Assembly: GCF_002443255.2 (NCBI RefSeq)
Contig: NW_019211459.1
Span: forward strand, 26,121,388 to 26,185,387
Source: Varroa destructor
Taxonomy: Eukaryota; Arthropoda; Arachnida; Mesostigmata; Varroidae
Direction: 5' to 3'
DNA length: 64,000 nucleotides
Part shown: one piece after another, positions 53,101-64,000 of the stretch
Layout of the letters: the number at the start of each line of letters is the position of its first letter
Position numbering within the stretch: the first letter of the stretch is position 1
Made by a program: the position numbers and the translations under genes
The notes under the pieces: generated by a model
The model's input: the letters and a program-made list of their open reading frames with translations, nothing else
Told to the model about the DNA's origin: nothing
Database searches by the model: none

Positions 53101-54200
53101 TAAACACGAGCAGCGGTGACAAAGCTTCCGTTTACTTACTTAGTATGATGGTAAAAAAGTTCTCACGCGCATTATAGAGCAGCAGGGCCGACAACAAACA
53201 AAGGCTCTCGTTGGCTAGCTCTATTCACTCACTGGTCGTGCAGAGAGAAAACTGTTCTGTATGTGAAGGAGAATACTAATTAGACGTACTTTTAATCTGT
53301 TGCGGGTGAACCCGCTGCTAAAAATAACATGTTGTATTGTGCCCTTTGATCGATCGACTGAAAAGGTGGACAAAGAAGCTAACGGCAACAGGCCATATAT
53401 TTGTGATACAAGATGTCGTTGAATTAATTACTTATCAAAGTTAAAAATCCGTTTGAACAATAGCCGTCTTCATTTAAGCAATCGAAGAACTTTATAGAAC
53501 TAGTCTGTATAATGACTAGATCACAGCACGATTTGAAGGAGAACATCCCCTTCATCGATGCAGTCTCACTTAGTCTGTGCCTATAATGGGTTTATTAAGA
53601 GAATTTTAAGAGTTACAATCAGTGCAATGCATGGATTGAGGTATTCTGTAATCATCGCTCTTTTTTCTTTTCGTATAGTTTACGTAGCCTTTAATCTAGA
53701 AAAGTCACAGATTTGACACGTAAGAATAGAACTTGAATTTGATAGAGGCCACCAAGCCACGTCAGCGCAAACAAAATCTGCTTCTTCCTATAATTGTCTA
53801 ATGGCAAAATGTATAGAGATACAACATTGTACGGCTTGAAAAAGGACAGAATCGAAAGGCTTTTTCCTCGCTTTGACAAATCATTTCTGTGTTAAGTTAG
53901 GACGAAGTGGAAAAACTTGAGGTATTGATTTCATGTTCGTTAGAAACCAAGGACCAAGGAACACTGAATTATTGTCGACACACTTAAGTTGATGTTAGAA
54001 CAATCTGATACCAAGCGTTTTAATTTTCTCATAAACTTCTTCTCATAAAACTCAAGCTTGCAGCAGACGGCGAAGTTTGCAGAGAAGTTTTCAGTATGTT
54101 ACTTAGCTTTGGCTTTCGGAAGTTGAATCAATTTTTTTGTTAGCCTAAAATATCCAATCTGCTTTGCAAAATACAATGGTAGAAAACATTTTTGCATCTA
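47150..54200. other. Long intergenic stretch, nothing recognised
   Basis: About 7 kb of AT-rich sequence between WIPI2 and the immunoglobulin-domain gene. Short ORFs (48851-49081, 51702-51944, 53691-53879) have no domain or splice support. No RNA gene or repeat was seen. Confidence 0.45.
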
Positions 54201-54202
54201 TG

Positions 54203-54208
54203 TTTATT
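54203..54208 (-). terminator. Candidate poly(A) signal of the immunoglobulin-domain gene
   Basis: TTTATT on the plus strand reads AATAAA on the minus strand, about 330 bases after the TAG stop of the minus-strand gene. Confidence 0.35.
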
Positions 54209-54537
54209 TGAGTATATATGAACGTGAATGAAACTGTCAAAGGTATGTGACTCCAACTACTGAAACCCGGAGAGGGAATCTAATTGAGTTCCAGTAAACG
54301 TCAACCCATTACAAAGCATACGGAAAGTTAACGATTTTAACGAAACGCTGTCGACTACAGCACAGGAACGAAGAAAGTAAAGTGGAGCTTTAATGAAACA
54401 AAGCCTACCTATTTGTTTTAGCAAGTATTCTTCATGTTTCATGCACCGAGCAGTGAAATAAACTAAAATATTTAGAGCTAGCAAGATGGTGGATAACCGA
54501 CCTCTGGACACACTCTAGATAGGTCTGAAAAACTACT

Positions 54538-55493
54538 CTAGTTGAAAAATTCAACTATTTGATAAATCGTGTTGGTATCGCCAGACGACCCACTGTTAGC
54601 TTGCACCGTCCCGCTGCAGCGATAAACGCCGTAATCACGAGGCTGCAAATCGTAAATGTGAAGAGTCGCGATATCACCATGCATATCAGCAATAAATCTG
54701 TAAAGACAAGTAAGACAAAGAATGATTTGGTATTGAAAATCGTCAAGTTATCTGTTCTGTTGAGAAAACTCTTGTAATCCTAAAGCACACCTCTCGGCCA
54801 TGAAAGGCTAACTTTGGGGTGGGTCACCCGTCAGAAAAAATTCGTTATTGAGGTTACTAATCAATGAAAGCAATACGTAAGTCTTAATCATTTATGCGAG
54901 CAGTTTCCTAAATTTAAGGTAATGATGACGATCTTATAAACACGAACCCGACAATGAATTCAGTTAATTTGAAATAACTGACCGCACCAGCCAGCTGAAG
55001 AAGCTCGACACTAATATAGCAATGAAATCACAGCAATCATCTCCTACTACGCAAAAATGGGTTATGTAATTTCATGTTCGCCCTCCGCGTTGTTATGCTG
55101 AGGTAAGGAAAGCTTTTTGTAACAATGGCAATTGTTAAACAGCCAACGAAATCCCACATGTTCGTTCTTCTGCCCACAACAAAGTCTACTAGGTAGTAGT
55201 TATAACACGATTTTTAGTTGTAGCATTTTATTAGAAAGTAAAGAAAGAAAAGAATCTTTTCTTCGAAAAGAAGGGCAGGAAAAATTTGTAGAGTAGGTCA
55301 ATAATCACTCGCATGGAAAATGGTTCTGGTGAGTTGCAAAATAAGTGTGTACGGCATTCTAGATTGAGCACACATTAAATACAATAGTCTAGCAATTTCT
55401 GAACAAAATTTTACGCCGTAAGTAAAAGACAGGATGAAATAACAAAATCGTATGTGAGCGATAAGTACATGGCAAAAACTAGAAAAAAAAACA

Positions 55494-55545
<52 letters not shown>

Positions 55546-58500
55546 GGGTGAGGCGTCTAAATTCACAGTTTTTCTCATATTATTTTCTAAACCTGAAACA
55601 AACGGTACTGTTAGGCGTAAACTCGCAAAAGTACCATCCAATACGCTACAAAAAAAAAGTCAACGGAATTAAGTTCTGTGATAATACCAGGACAAAAGCT
55701 TAAAATATGTAAGGGTTTATAGTGGCCGAAAAGATCAAAAAGTTTAAAAAGGCCTCGGTTCAAAAAGCAACGGTTTTTTGAAAAATTGACTGTTGACCAA
55801 AAAAGGTTAACTGGAACTTATTTGGACAAGGTAATTGCCAATTAATATTCTCATTTCTAGAACAGCCGTTAATCTCTGTATGAAAAACCTACCTCTATCA
55901 AAGATGGATTTATGAGCCATTGTGGTAAACCTTCAGGCCTCTTAAATCTAAGTTCTATTAACGATTTGTTAGCTTGTCTCATGAAACTCTTCCTCGGGTT
56001 TTTAGAAGTCGCTTAAAAACTGTAAAAACAATAACTTCGGATTAAAAATTAAGTTTTTGTCTTGGTAAAGATTTGTTTAGAGAAGAAAAGTTGGAGAGTA
56101 GGTGGTCTTCACTCAAATTTCGAAACGATACGCTGTCGTTTGCCATAACGAGTTTGTGTTTTGTTTTAGAAAGAACTGATTTTCGTCTGATAGCAAACAT
56201 GACGGATGAACATATGCCCGTTACAACAAACAGCCCATCAAAATTTTCCTAATCCGAACGCTCCATCTTTTATATATATACATATATATTTATTAAAAAA
56301 AAAACTGATATTCTCTCAAGTGGTTTTGAAGGTAACTTGTTTATATTTTAGCTGGTTATTTCTTTCTTACACAGATAAGGCATTATAAGTATAGAAAGGC
56401 CACATAAGTGTATACCGTTTGTGTGTCTGAAAGCGAGCTTTTCGAAAAATCGTGCACAGATGAACAGTTAATAAGAAGAACTAGTAATAGGAAAGTGGTT
56501 TATGATGCTAACAAATGAAGAATTGCTTCAGAACTCATTCCGAATTCGTAGTGGTTTTTTTGAATTAACATTTAATAACAAAAAACTCTCATATACCGTA
56601 CCCGGTCTATGTACTAAAAATTAGCAAGCTATATTTTCCCCATATGAACTGTGTAAAAGCATCAATTGATAATAGGCACAGCTAAGCAAAAAGGCAATAT
56701 CAGTTTTGCCTATGAAACTAATATATGCCGAAACGGGAGCGCTATTATCATTGTATTAATGTGATTAACTAAATATATGCCTAAATATATACGAAGCTGC
56801 GTTAAGGATTAGAGATCGTGGATATTGTTCCTGAATATCGCATTAACAGTAACGTTGTAATGGGACAAGTGAATGGATGTTAAAATCCAAATATTGGGTT
56901 TCTTAAATATTGGGTTAAATCTTATTGAAAGATCTGAATCGCTTTAAAAGCTGGTAATTATAGTATTATTTAAAAAAAAAAAATAATAATAATATTTACA
57001 GTCGAGGTGTGCGAATATTTTCAAGAAATCTATAATAGATCGGATGAAAGTAATAGCCATTTTCAAAGTATCCCAGAATGTGTAACAGGATTGCTATGTT
57101 TTGAAATGAGATTTGAAACCTGGGAGATGCACCTTGTTCGACTTTGCTACGCAAACTTGATGAGGACGGAATAACAAACAACTCGTGAATCGGCCAAGAA
57201 CATGGCCTGCAAGCAGTCAAGTCATACATCTTGAATTTAATTATCTGTCTAAGTGCCTAATAGATGAGCGAACAACACACAGACTGGTAGTTTTTCGTAA
57301 TCTCTCAAAACTTGCTCAGCACGAACAAACACGCAGCCGTAATGACGGATTCCTATACATCCCTAATTACGGTGGTTTTAATTTCAATGAAGAGCTCTGG
57401 GAGATACGTTCTGTGGGGGATTAAAGGAGTTTTATACACTGGGAAAGGCTTCAGGAAAACAAGATCATTGACGCAAATCAATAGCACAAAATGAACGAGC
57501 TTATTTAATGGAAAAGACCTGACAGAGAAAATACTACTCAAGGTACAGGTCGTCAAGGTTGCTCTGCAGGAGCTTGACCAGGGAATTCTTTCTAATCATA
57601 CAAATGTAACTTTAGCATACTTCTACCTTTCCCACTACCGAATTCATAGCAGGAACGGGATTTCTCATCACTAAGTCTGAATATTTCTAGGTGGTGGCAT
57701 AATAAAGAAAAAAGCTTTTTCTTTATTATGCCACCATAAAGGAAAATTTGTAGATTTGTAGGCAGCAAATATATAATAAATAGATTTGTCGCTAGGGTTG
57801 TAAAATGCTATTAGTTTTCGACTAGCCAAATGCATAAATTGGAAGTGTTAAAATGATGCGTAAATAACTGTTCAAAAGGTTTACTATAAACGGAAAAAAG
57901 CATGGAAAATCCACAAGACTATTGAATTAAAAGAGCATATGTAACGTACATTATGGTGTTTTCAATTAATTAGATCTTTAATAGGTAATGTAGCCTTTGA
58001 ACACGCTCGTAGCTCATGGTAAGGGTGAAGGAGTAGTCAAAGAATAATTCAAGCGTTGTATAAAAGAGTGACATCGTTCCAGAAAGGTCATTGAATTGCA
58101 TGGTAAGAACTTACCGTTTCTCAGTCAGATCAATGGCTTTGTCGAGGCAACCTCCAGAGGAGCAATAATATGGATTTGCGGTATAGGGAGGGGGTCCGTA
58201 TGGAAATGGGCGGTACGCATTTTCCACCTTAACCCATACGACGCTCTGTAAAATTAGCATATCACAGTATTATGATTGCTTTTAAGTACCCCTGAACGCC
58301 TGTAGAGTAAGATGATCCATAAGATACAATAATAATATACATAAGATATAATTCTAGAGGCAGTACTTTGATTCTGAAACCCAGGAGTCGATGGCTCTAG
58401 CCTGTTAACGTACACACGCAGATATTGTGCCAATAAAGTAAGATAAGGTGAATTCCTTATAAGGTTTCTGACTAATGCTGTGTCGGTCGTAGCACGTTCA

Positions 58501-59545
58501 TACCAACCGGAATTCGGATGTAGTTTAAAAATCAGAAAGCGACCTATCTGAATTTCAACTTTACATACAGTCAGTTCATTATCATACAATGAAAACGTGC
58601 CCTAATTGTAGTTCCAAAGCACTTGCAAAGAGAAACACACAGGTTTTTATTTTAGAACGCTATTCGTATAAGGAATATGAGTTCCTCCTAAATATTCGAA
58701 GTAGTTTATTGTACCCCAGAGCATGTCAAACTTTCCAAAGCTTGTTCGCTTTTTATTTAAGGTTCCTTCGGTTGCATTCTAGGCTATTGATCTCGACTCC
58801 TTAGGCTTCTAGTCTTGAAATTAATTATTAAGATGTCATATATAGCCGCACATATGCTATGAGTCGAATGAACGTTGCGACTTAAATGGCGAATGGAGTC
58901 TAGAGCCGAGGTAACATTCCGAGACATCTAGAAATCGTTAGAACGGTTTTTTTTGAGGTGAGGTAGAATAGACTTAAGAAAATAAAAAACATTGTAAAGG
59001 TATTTCAACGTATTCCTGTTTTATAGTATTACTTGGGGGTACACTCTGGCAACGTGTTGCTCATTAATATATATAATGAAAAAGTAGTGGTCAGCTTAGA
59101 AAAATTGAAGAATCGACAAACGGCTAATGAATAGTATTGTGTTTGTTATGGTTAAGGAAAACATTTTTTCTAACAACCTGCCATTTTCTCAGAGATAAAC
59201 ACTTCCTATTGCCACTATGTTGTAAGTAGCTCGCTGAAATAAACATATGTCTGCAAATGTCAGAGAGATTTGAAACTTTATTATTATTTATGTTCAATTC
59301 GTTAGTTATTAGAAAGTTTTACTCGATGGCACAGTATTTTACTAACCGATACAAGCTTGTTGCCGTCTTTCGAAAGATTGCATTGTAGTTCAACATGGGG
59401 TCCACCTCGGACGAAATAGACGGAACCGAAACCTGCAAATTGGCCAGGGAACGGATCAACGTTCTTTGCAGGTGGATGATAATCTTGCATGTTTTGTCCA
59501 TAATAATAATAATCGTAAGCTCCATAGCCCGGCGTCAAAGGGTAC
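54538..59545 (-). CDS. Immunoglobulin V-type domain protein, three 3' exons, 5' end unresolved
   Basis: Minus-strand exons at 59545-59347, 58245-58115 and 54697-54538 join in consistent phases with good acceptors (ATTCATTCAG, AATTTTACAG, TTGTCTTTACAG) and donors. They give 162 residues ending in TAG at 54540-54538. After a Tyr/Pro/Gly-rich stretch (YGAYDYYYYGQNMQDYHPP) comes one Ig fold. Its first Cys is in VELQCNLS (residue 55), the core Trp in VVWVKVEN (residue 70), and the closing motif is DLQPRDYGVYRC (Cys 137). An extra pair of cysteines (94 and 99, YYCSSGGC) sits in a long Pro/Tyr-rich insert between strands. No transmembrane segment follows the Ig domain, so a secreted protein is likely. 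The first visible exon starts in phase 2, so at least one upstream exon, with any signal peptide, is missing. A weak candidate lies at 61189-61249. The family is not identified beyond the immunoglobulin superfamily. Confidence 0.75.
55495..55541. repeat. (TA)n microsatellite
   Basis: About 23 TA units inside the last intron of the Ig-domain gene. Confidence 0.95.
57693..57735. repeat. Perfect inverted repeat, 20-bp arms with 3-base loop
   Basis: GGTGGCATAATAAAGAAAAA at 57693-57712 is exactly complementary to 57716-57735, around an AGC loop. It lies in the 3.4-kb intron of the Ig-domain gene. Confidence 0.95.
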
Positions 59546-59549
59546 CTGA

Positions 59550-61180
59550 ATGAATTAAGCCAAATACCGCAAAGCGTTCATATACTTTGCTCAACAAATA
59601 TTATGTTCCTTGCTATCTGTATATAGTTATTTCACAGCGTGTTCCATTTTGACACAATTTGAAAACCATATCTGCGTATACGCAAAGGTCTAAATTACAA
59701 TTTTATCTAAATACGATCGGCCTGACCTTAGCTATTTCATATCAATCATGGAACCTGCGAGCTTACTATTGCTGGAACAGATTGCTGTGGTTCGAAAAGC
59801 TTCGTTCGCCTAAATTTAAAAACCTTAAATAAAACCTAATGTGCTATTGATATTCCGAAATGACCCTGATTTTTACACCATTATATCATTATTATTCAGA
59901 TAACTGAACCTTTAGGCGAGCGGTAGAATCGTCTGTCGAGAGTATCGGACATTAATAGGCACTGCTAGAAACTCGACATAAACAACAGTGTGTTACGGCA
60001 GAAAAGGATAACTGAAACGTGAAAAAATCCGATTTTGGCCTATCAGTCTACTACAGCACCGGCTTACAAGGAGTGAAAACGAATTTTTACCCAAGATATT
60101 AAAAATCTATTGATATGTGCTTGGCAGAGAGTTCGTTTTAACAGCTGGTCTGTTGATTATACCCTGTGTTTTTTCAATAAAGAGACCATACGAAAGTGTG
60201 GTCCTTGTAAACGTGGAAATTGTTAACGTACCTACGTACCTGCTAAGTTAATATGATGGGAGGCTTCGATAGTTAATTTGACGCCTTAACGTTTGTTGGG
60301 GCTGCGTCACTCCACAAAGACAGATATGTACGCTTTAATTGATAAATGCACTAAACAAATGAGCTCTACTTTGATACGGGAACCAGCGTTTCGTACAACG
60401 AATGGTTTAATCTCTTCCAACAAAAGCAACAATGTCCAATGGAACTGTCAGAGGCAATCCTAGCTGCTGATTCTTGTTTTCTCCGTGACCAAATCTTAAC
60501 AGACGTCATGCGCGCTTACGCCTACGAAATTTTTACTTGCTGTATAATACAGGTACACGCACCTATTTAAATCGCTCTAAGAAGTCCTTCTGTTCCACCT
60601 CAGTTCATATGTAGTTTATGTAAACATGCATTTGTGTTGTTTCTTTCTTTACTTGGCGCCTTTTTCCTTAGCTAGCGGCGCGTACCAAGTATTGTTAGCG
60701 CACCCCTTACTGATCTCATGGATGACCTTGTCTACCTAGAAATTTCAATGAATGTCCAAAGAAGTATTCGACACCTAACGACTGCAAAAAATGCCGCGGT
60801 AATTACAAAATTCTTCCCTTCATTTAAGTTTGGCTGCGTCCTAAAAAATTAAACCTGTTGCCCAGAACTGAATGCGGCAGAAAGCGGGTCATCGTCAATC
60901 AACCTGGACTGCTTTAGAGTGAAGGGTGGTTACTTACTCGGTGTTTGGCGCTTACCTCATGAAATTTATAGAAGAGTGTGTAGGATGTAACACGAAGGCG
61001 GGTTTCAATTTCGTACAATGTGTGCAATACGAAGTATTAATGAAGTGTATATCAAAAACTCGAAGGTATATCAAGACGCAAGACATATAAAATATGTTGT
61101 CTTATTGATATATGTTGTATATGTACGCGCGTTTGCAGACTCGGACAACGCGTATAGTAGTTTAAGGTAGTGATTAATAA
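59550..61180. other. Upstream intron or flank of the Ig-domain gene
   Basis: AT-rich sequence. I found no exon here that would supply the missing 5' coding sequence of the minus-strand Ig gene. Confidence 0.3.
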
Positions 61181-61422
61181 GAGGTAACCCTTGGTGGTAG
61201 TAGGTGGCGGATACATTAAAATAGGGTATTGTGCCACTGTTAGTGGAAGCTGCTATGACATTTTACTTCGTCTTTTTTGAACTCGAAAGCGCTGATGGCT
61301 GGCAATCGTAAGCCTTGAGTATGTGCCTTTAAATAGACGAGATGGGTCCGGCTTCCGGAAAAAAGACGCTCGAGACCATTTTTTGTTCATTTCTACTCGC
61401 TATTCAAATTGTTCTCGCTATT

Positions 61423-61694
61423 GCCAACCGAACTCATCTGGTTCTCTGATTGAAGAACCAGATTCGCATACACCTTGTTGAGGCTAGTAACCTACTACAG
61501 ATACGATAGACGACGAAAGCATGGTAATTACAGTCTTGTCCCAATATTTCGATCTATGTTCCTGCATTTGAGTCCTGCTCTATGTATTATAACCATTATG
61601 GGCGCAGAAGTCGCCCTAAAGATGAGAACGCGAAGATGGAACAATAGACACCAATGGACCGCAGCAGCAAGTAGCAATAAGTCGCGGGTCCGCA
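61423..61694 (+). repeat. Dispersed repeat, copy B
   Basis: This is the second copy of the element at 31276-31563, in the same orientation and visibly diverged. The last third, with GGGCGCAGAAGTCGCC and the terminal GTCGCGGGTCCGCA, matches best. An ORF at 61475-61702 covers part of it in the frame corresponding to the Arg-rich ORF of copy A, but it is interrupted upstream by stops. No protein family is recognised. Confidence 0.6.
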
Positions 61695-62475
61695 TATACT
61701 GATCTATAAGACAAAACGGTAGTCTTTGTAGTGTAGCCTATGGGCTAAATTCTACACGATGTGGATGGATCTATTGTAGAAGGTATTTTCACTACGGCTG
61801 TATCTAATGCTTGGCCAAAAGAACTATAACAGCATGTTTACCAGTTTGATTTAGTTCAGATATAATTTTGGTGAAGATTATTAATTCGCTATATGGCTAT
61901 TATCTGTACTCTAAAAACACCCTATAATGCCTTTCTCTGAATCTAGATGTTATTCCTGTACATTTCAAATTTTCCGGAATATCGAATATTTCCAAATTTT
62001 CACGTTATTTGAAGTGTTTTATTTTTTTTCGTGAATAATCAAGATTTCTTATAGAATTCATAGAAAAGGCAGACAAAATAACCGTGTTTTTGCTTGAGCA
62101 TGGCAAAGAGTATAGAATTAAATTATAGCGAGAATTGTACACTTTCAAACGATTATTAGCCAAAATTGACTAAAAAACACCAAGAAACCTAGGATTTAGC
62201 CTAAAATTACAAGCTTAATAAATGAAAAGCGCATCAGATTTACAACTGGAAAAATCTATTCTGAGTTTCAAACCCAGTTTTTTTTTTAAGGCTTGTACTA
62301 ATATTCCTAAGATAGTATCACTTAGAATCTACGTTACACACACTAGAATCAGGGCCGAACGGACTTGAAAAACCAGATTTATAGAGCGCCTTAAAGATGA
62401 GTATGTTTTATGCAATAAAACGGGTATGTTTTACCATTTTATTGCCATAAAGGCACAGCTGCCCAGGTTCACTAG

Positions 62476-62721
62476 AAAATGTGTGCCGTGTATGGTTAAG
62501 ACATGTTCCTGAAAGAAACGGCCCAAAGATGGTCCCGTCGATTTCGTTCTGAAAATTTCAATGTGAAAGGTGCTCCTCGCAGTGGCCAATCAGTTATAGG
62601 AAGTGTTGATGAAATTATTGCGAAAGTTGAGCAAGACAGATATGTGACTAAATACAGCATTGCCAAAGAACCAGATATCCACCTCCAAACAATTTCAAGA
62701 AAGCTGACTACAAAAAAAAAG
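62476..62721 (+). pseudogene. Mariner transposase N-terminal fragment
   Basis: In one frame the sequence reads KMCAVYG, stop, DMFLKETAQRWSRRFRS, then NFNVKGAPRSGQSV, VDEIIAKVEQDRYVTKYSIA and DIHLQTISRKL. This is the helix-turn-helix DNA-binding region of mariner transposases (the family has KICAVYGED, TAQRWF, APRSGRP, and VDEI..KVEQDRH). A TAA replaces a conserved acidic residue, another stop lies just upstream, and similarity ends at about 62721. The DDE catalytic part is not visible downstream, so this is a truncated relic. It belongs to a different mariner lineage from the one at 29410-30210, judged by the linker sequence. Confidence 0.8.
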
Positions 62722-64000
62722 AGTTACAAGGGAAAGAGACTACAAGGGTCTAATTATATTTTCATGCTGATCCCTTTTCATTTATGTGTGCAGCCCTATC
62801 TCGCCTAAGCCACCTTCTAGGCTTCCAAGCGAGGACCATGCCAAACTGCTATAGTAAATATCCACTTACTCTATATGGAACGAGCTTTTTCTATTATTTT
62901 GAGACCCTTTCAGCCCCAAATGTGATAATTCCGTGTATTGAATGGGAACAAGTTTCGTTAAATGAGTATTTATTACAAATTATTAGGCACACGATGGATT
63001 TTTCTCGAATAATGCTTCTACGAATTCAATGAGCTCAAACGCGGAAGAAATGTGCCATATTGAATGCTACTAAGATCGCTATATTCGTAGCAACGACAGC
63101 GTTGGTTTGAAGTGTAAGGCTTTAATCCAGAAGAAATTAAACAAGAAGCACCGATTAAGTAAAAAGTATTGGAACTCCGACGTTATCCGTATGATGATCT
63201 GAGTACTGGTGAGGTGTAGACGCGACAGGCGGTTTCTAGTTCGACAGAATTGTTCGGCCGCATTTTTGCCGACTGAAGTTTCCAAGACTTCATTAACTCT
63301 GGCTCGCATATAGATGCACATAAACTAGGAGGTTCAAAAGTCGTTTATTCCTCACCTACGTCCGGGAAAAGATGCGACGGGCATTAATCACCTTGACAGA
63401 TTAATCAGCTGTGCGCTCTCTCTATCTTATTCTCCATCTAACTTAGTTCTGTGTTTATATGAAACTCGTTTAAAACTCGTTAAGAAGTCGTTAAACGCTT
63501 CATTACTCTGAGTTGAAAATCATATTTATAGTAACAGGACCTCACAAAGACTCACTGAGGTGAGTGTTACTCGCTGAATGAACAAGTGTCTTCCATAACG
63601 TTTTTCTCTTGCTCCTGAAATGGAGCACATTTGCTTAGCTCGCACAGACGCGCCATGTTGGAACATGTCAAATCGGAATATGGTAGTGACAATATGTCAA
63701 TTTAAGGAGCACAAAACAGGCTAGTATCAATCGCATACAGCAGTTACCAATGAATACCTTTGTAGAAAGAAGAGCGCGACTGCCTGCCCAATGATGTGGC
63801 CCGAACTGGCTGTAGGTACATCAGACAGAATGTACCGTACATACGTTATTCTGACAACGTACATTAAGTAGTTATATATTTAGTCGTATATGCGACAAGG
63901 TCACCCACGTTATTTTAAGATATTCCACTACATAAAAAGGAGGTTTATGTAACTTAAGGTTTGTGTAAGCAACGAGTAACGTCAAATGAAAGCTGCTTTA
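62722..64000. other. Nothing recognised at the right end
   Basis: Small ORFs at 62784-63032 and 63079-63321 have no domain. No RNA gene or repeat was seen to the window edge. Confidence 0.35.

Noticed and set aside
61342..61449. Plus-strand 35-codon ORF resembling a signal peptide
   Set aside because: Ends in a stop with no donor. It is on the opposite strand to the Ig gene and partly within the dispersed repeat.
1..64000. CRISPR arrays, bacterial operons or phage elements
   Set aside because: None seen. Gene structure is eukaryotic throughout and no regularly spaced repeats of that kind are present.

Overview
The window looks like nuclear DNA of an animal, most likely an arthropod. It is AT-rich, its genes are split by introns with GT..AG borders, and it carries many di- and trinucleotide microsatellites. 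It also holds decayed mariner transposons and clear animal genes (SUMO-activating enzyme UBA2, splicing factor SRSF2/SC35, TEAD/Scalloped, autophagy factor WIPI2/Atg18a). A mite or other chelicerate is possible, but that is inference; no sequence here proves the taxon.

Layout from left to right. The first coding exon of UBA2 lies on the minus strand at 479-583, and the rest of that gene is off the left edge. A plus-strand gene at 5474-9130 encodes a 560-residue protein with three zinc modules: FLYWCH-like, two C2H2 fingers, and a FAR1/WRKY-GCM1-like finger. SRSF2/SC35 starts at 10835 and is cut by a 100-N assembly gap at 12697-12796. An intact, intronless TEAD/Scalloped ORF (456 residues) lies on the minus strand at 17080-18450. 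On its upstream side are about 4 kb of GC-rich, repeat-laden DNA. From 23 to 36 kb the window is mostly intergenic, with a decayed mariner element, hairpins, one copy of a dispersed repeat and some orphan ORFs.

WIPI2/Atg18a runs from 38605 to 46251 on the plus strand in eight coding exons. The last exon, found 3.9 kb downstream, encodes the conserved WIPI2-type tail; an alternative read-through end stops at 42490. From 47 to 54 kb I see nothing. A gene for an immunoglobulin-domain protein occupies 54538-59545 on the minus strand in three visible exons whose phases fit; its 5' end is unresolved. The right end holds a second copy of the dispersed repeat and a second mariner fragment.

The genes are independent transcription units, not a pathway cluster. 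Exon borders were set by eye from splice consensus, reading phase and family similarity.
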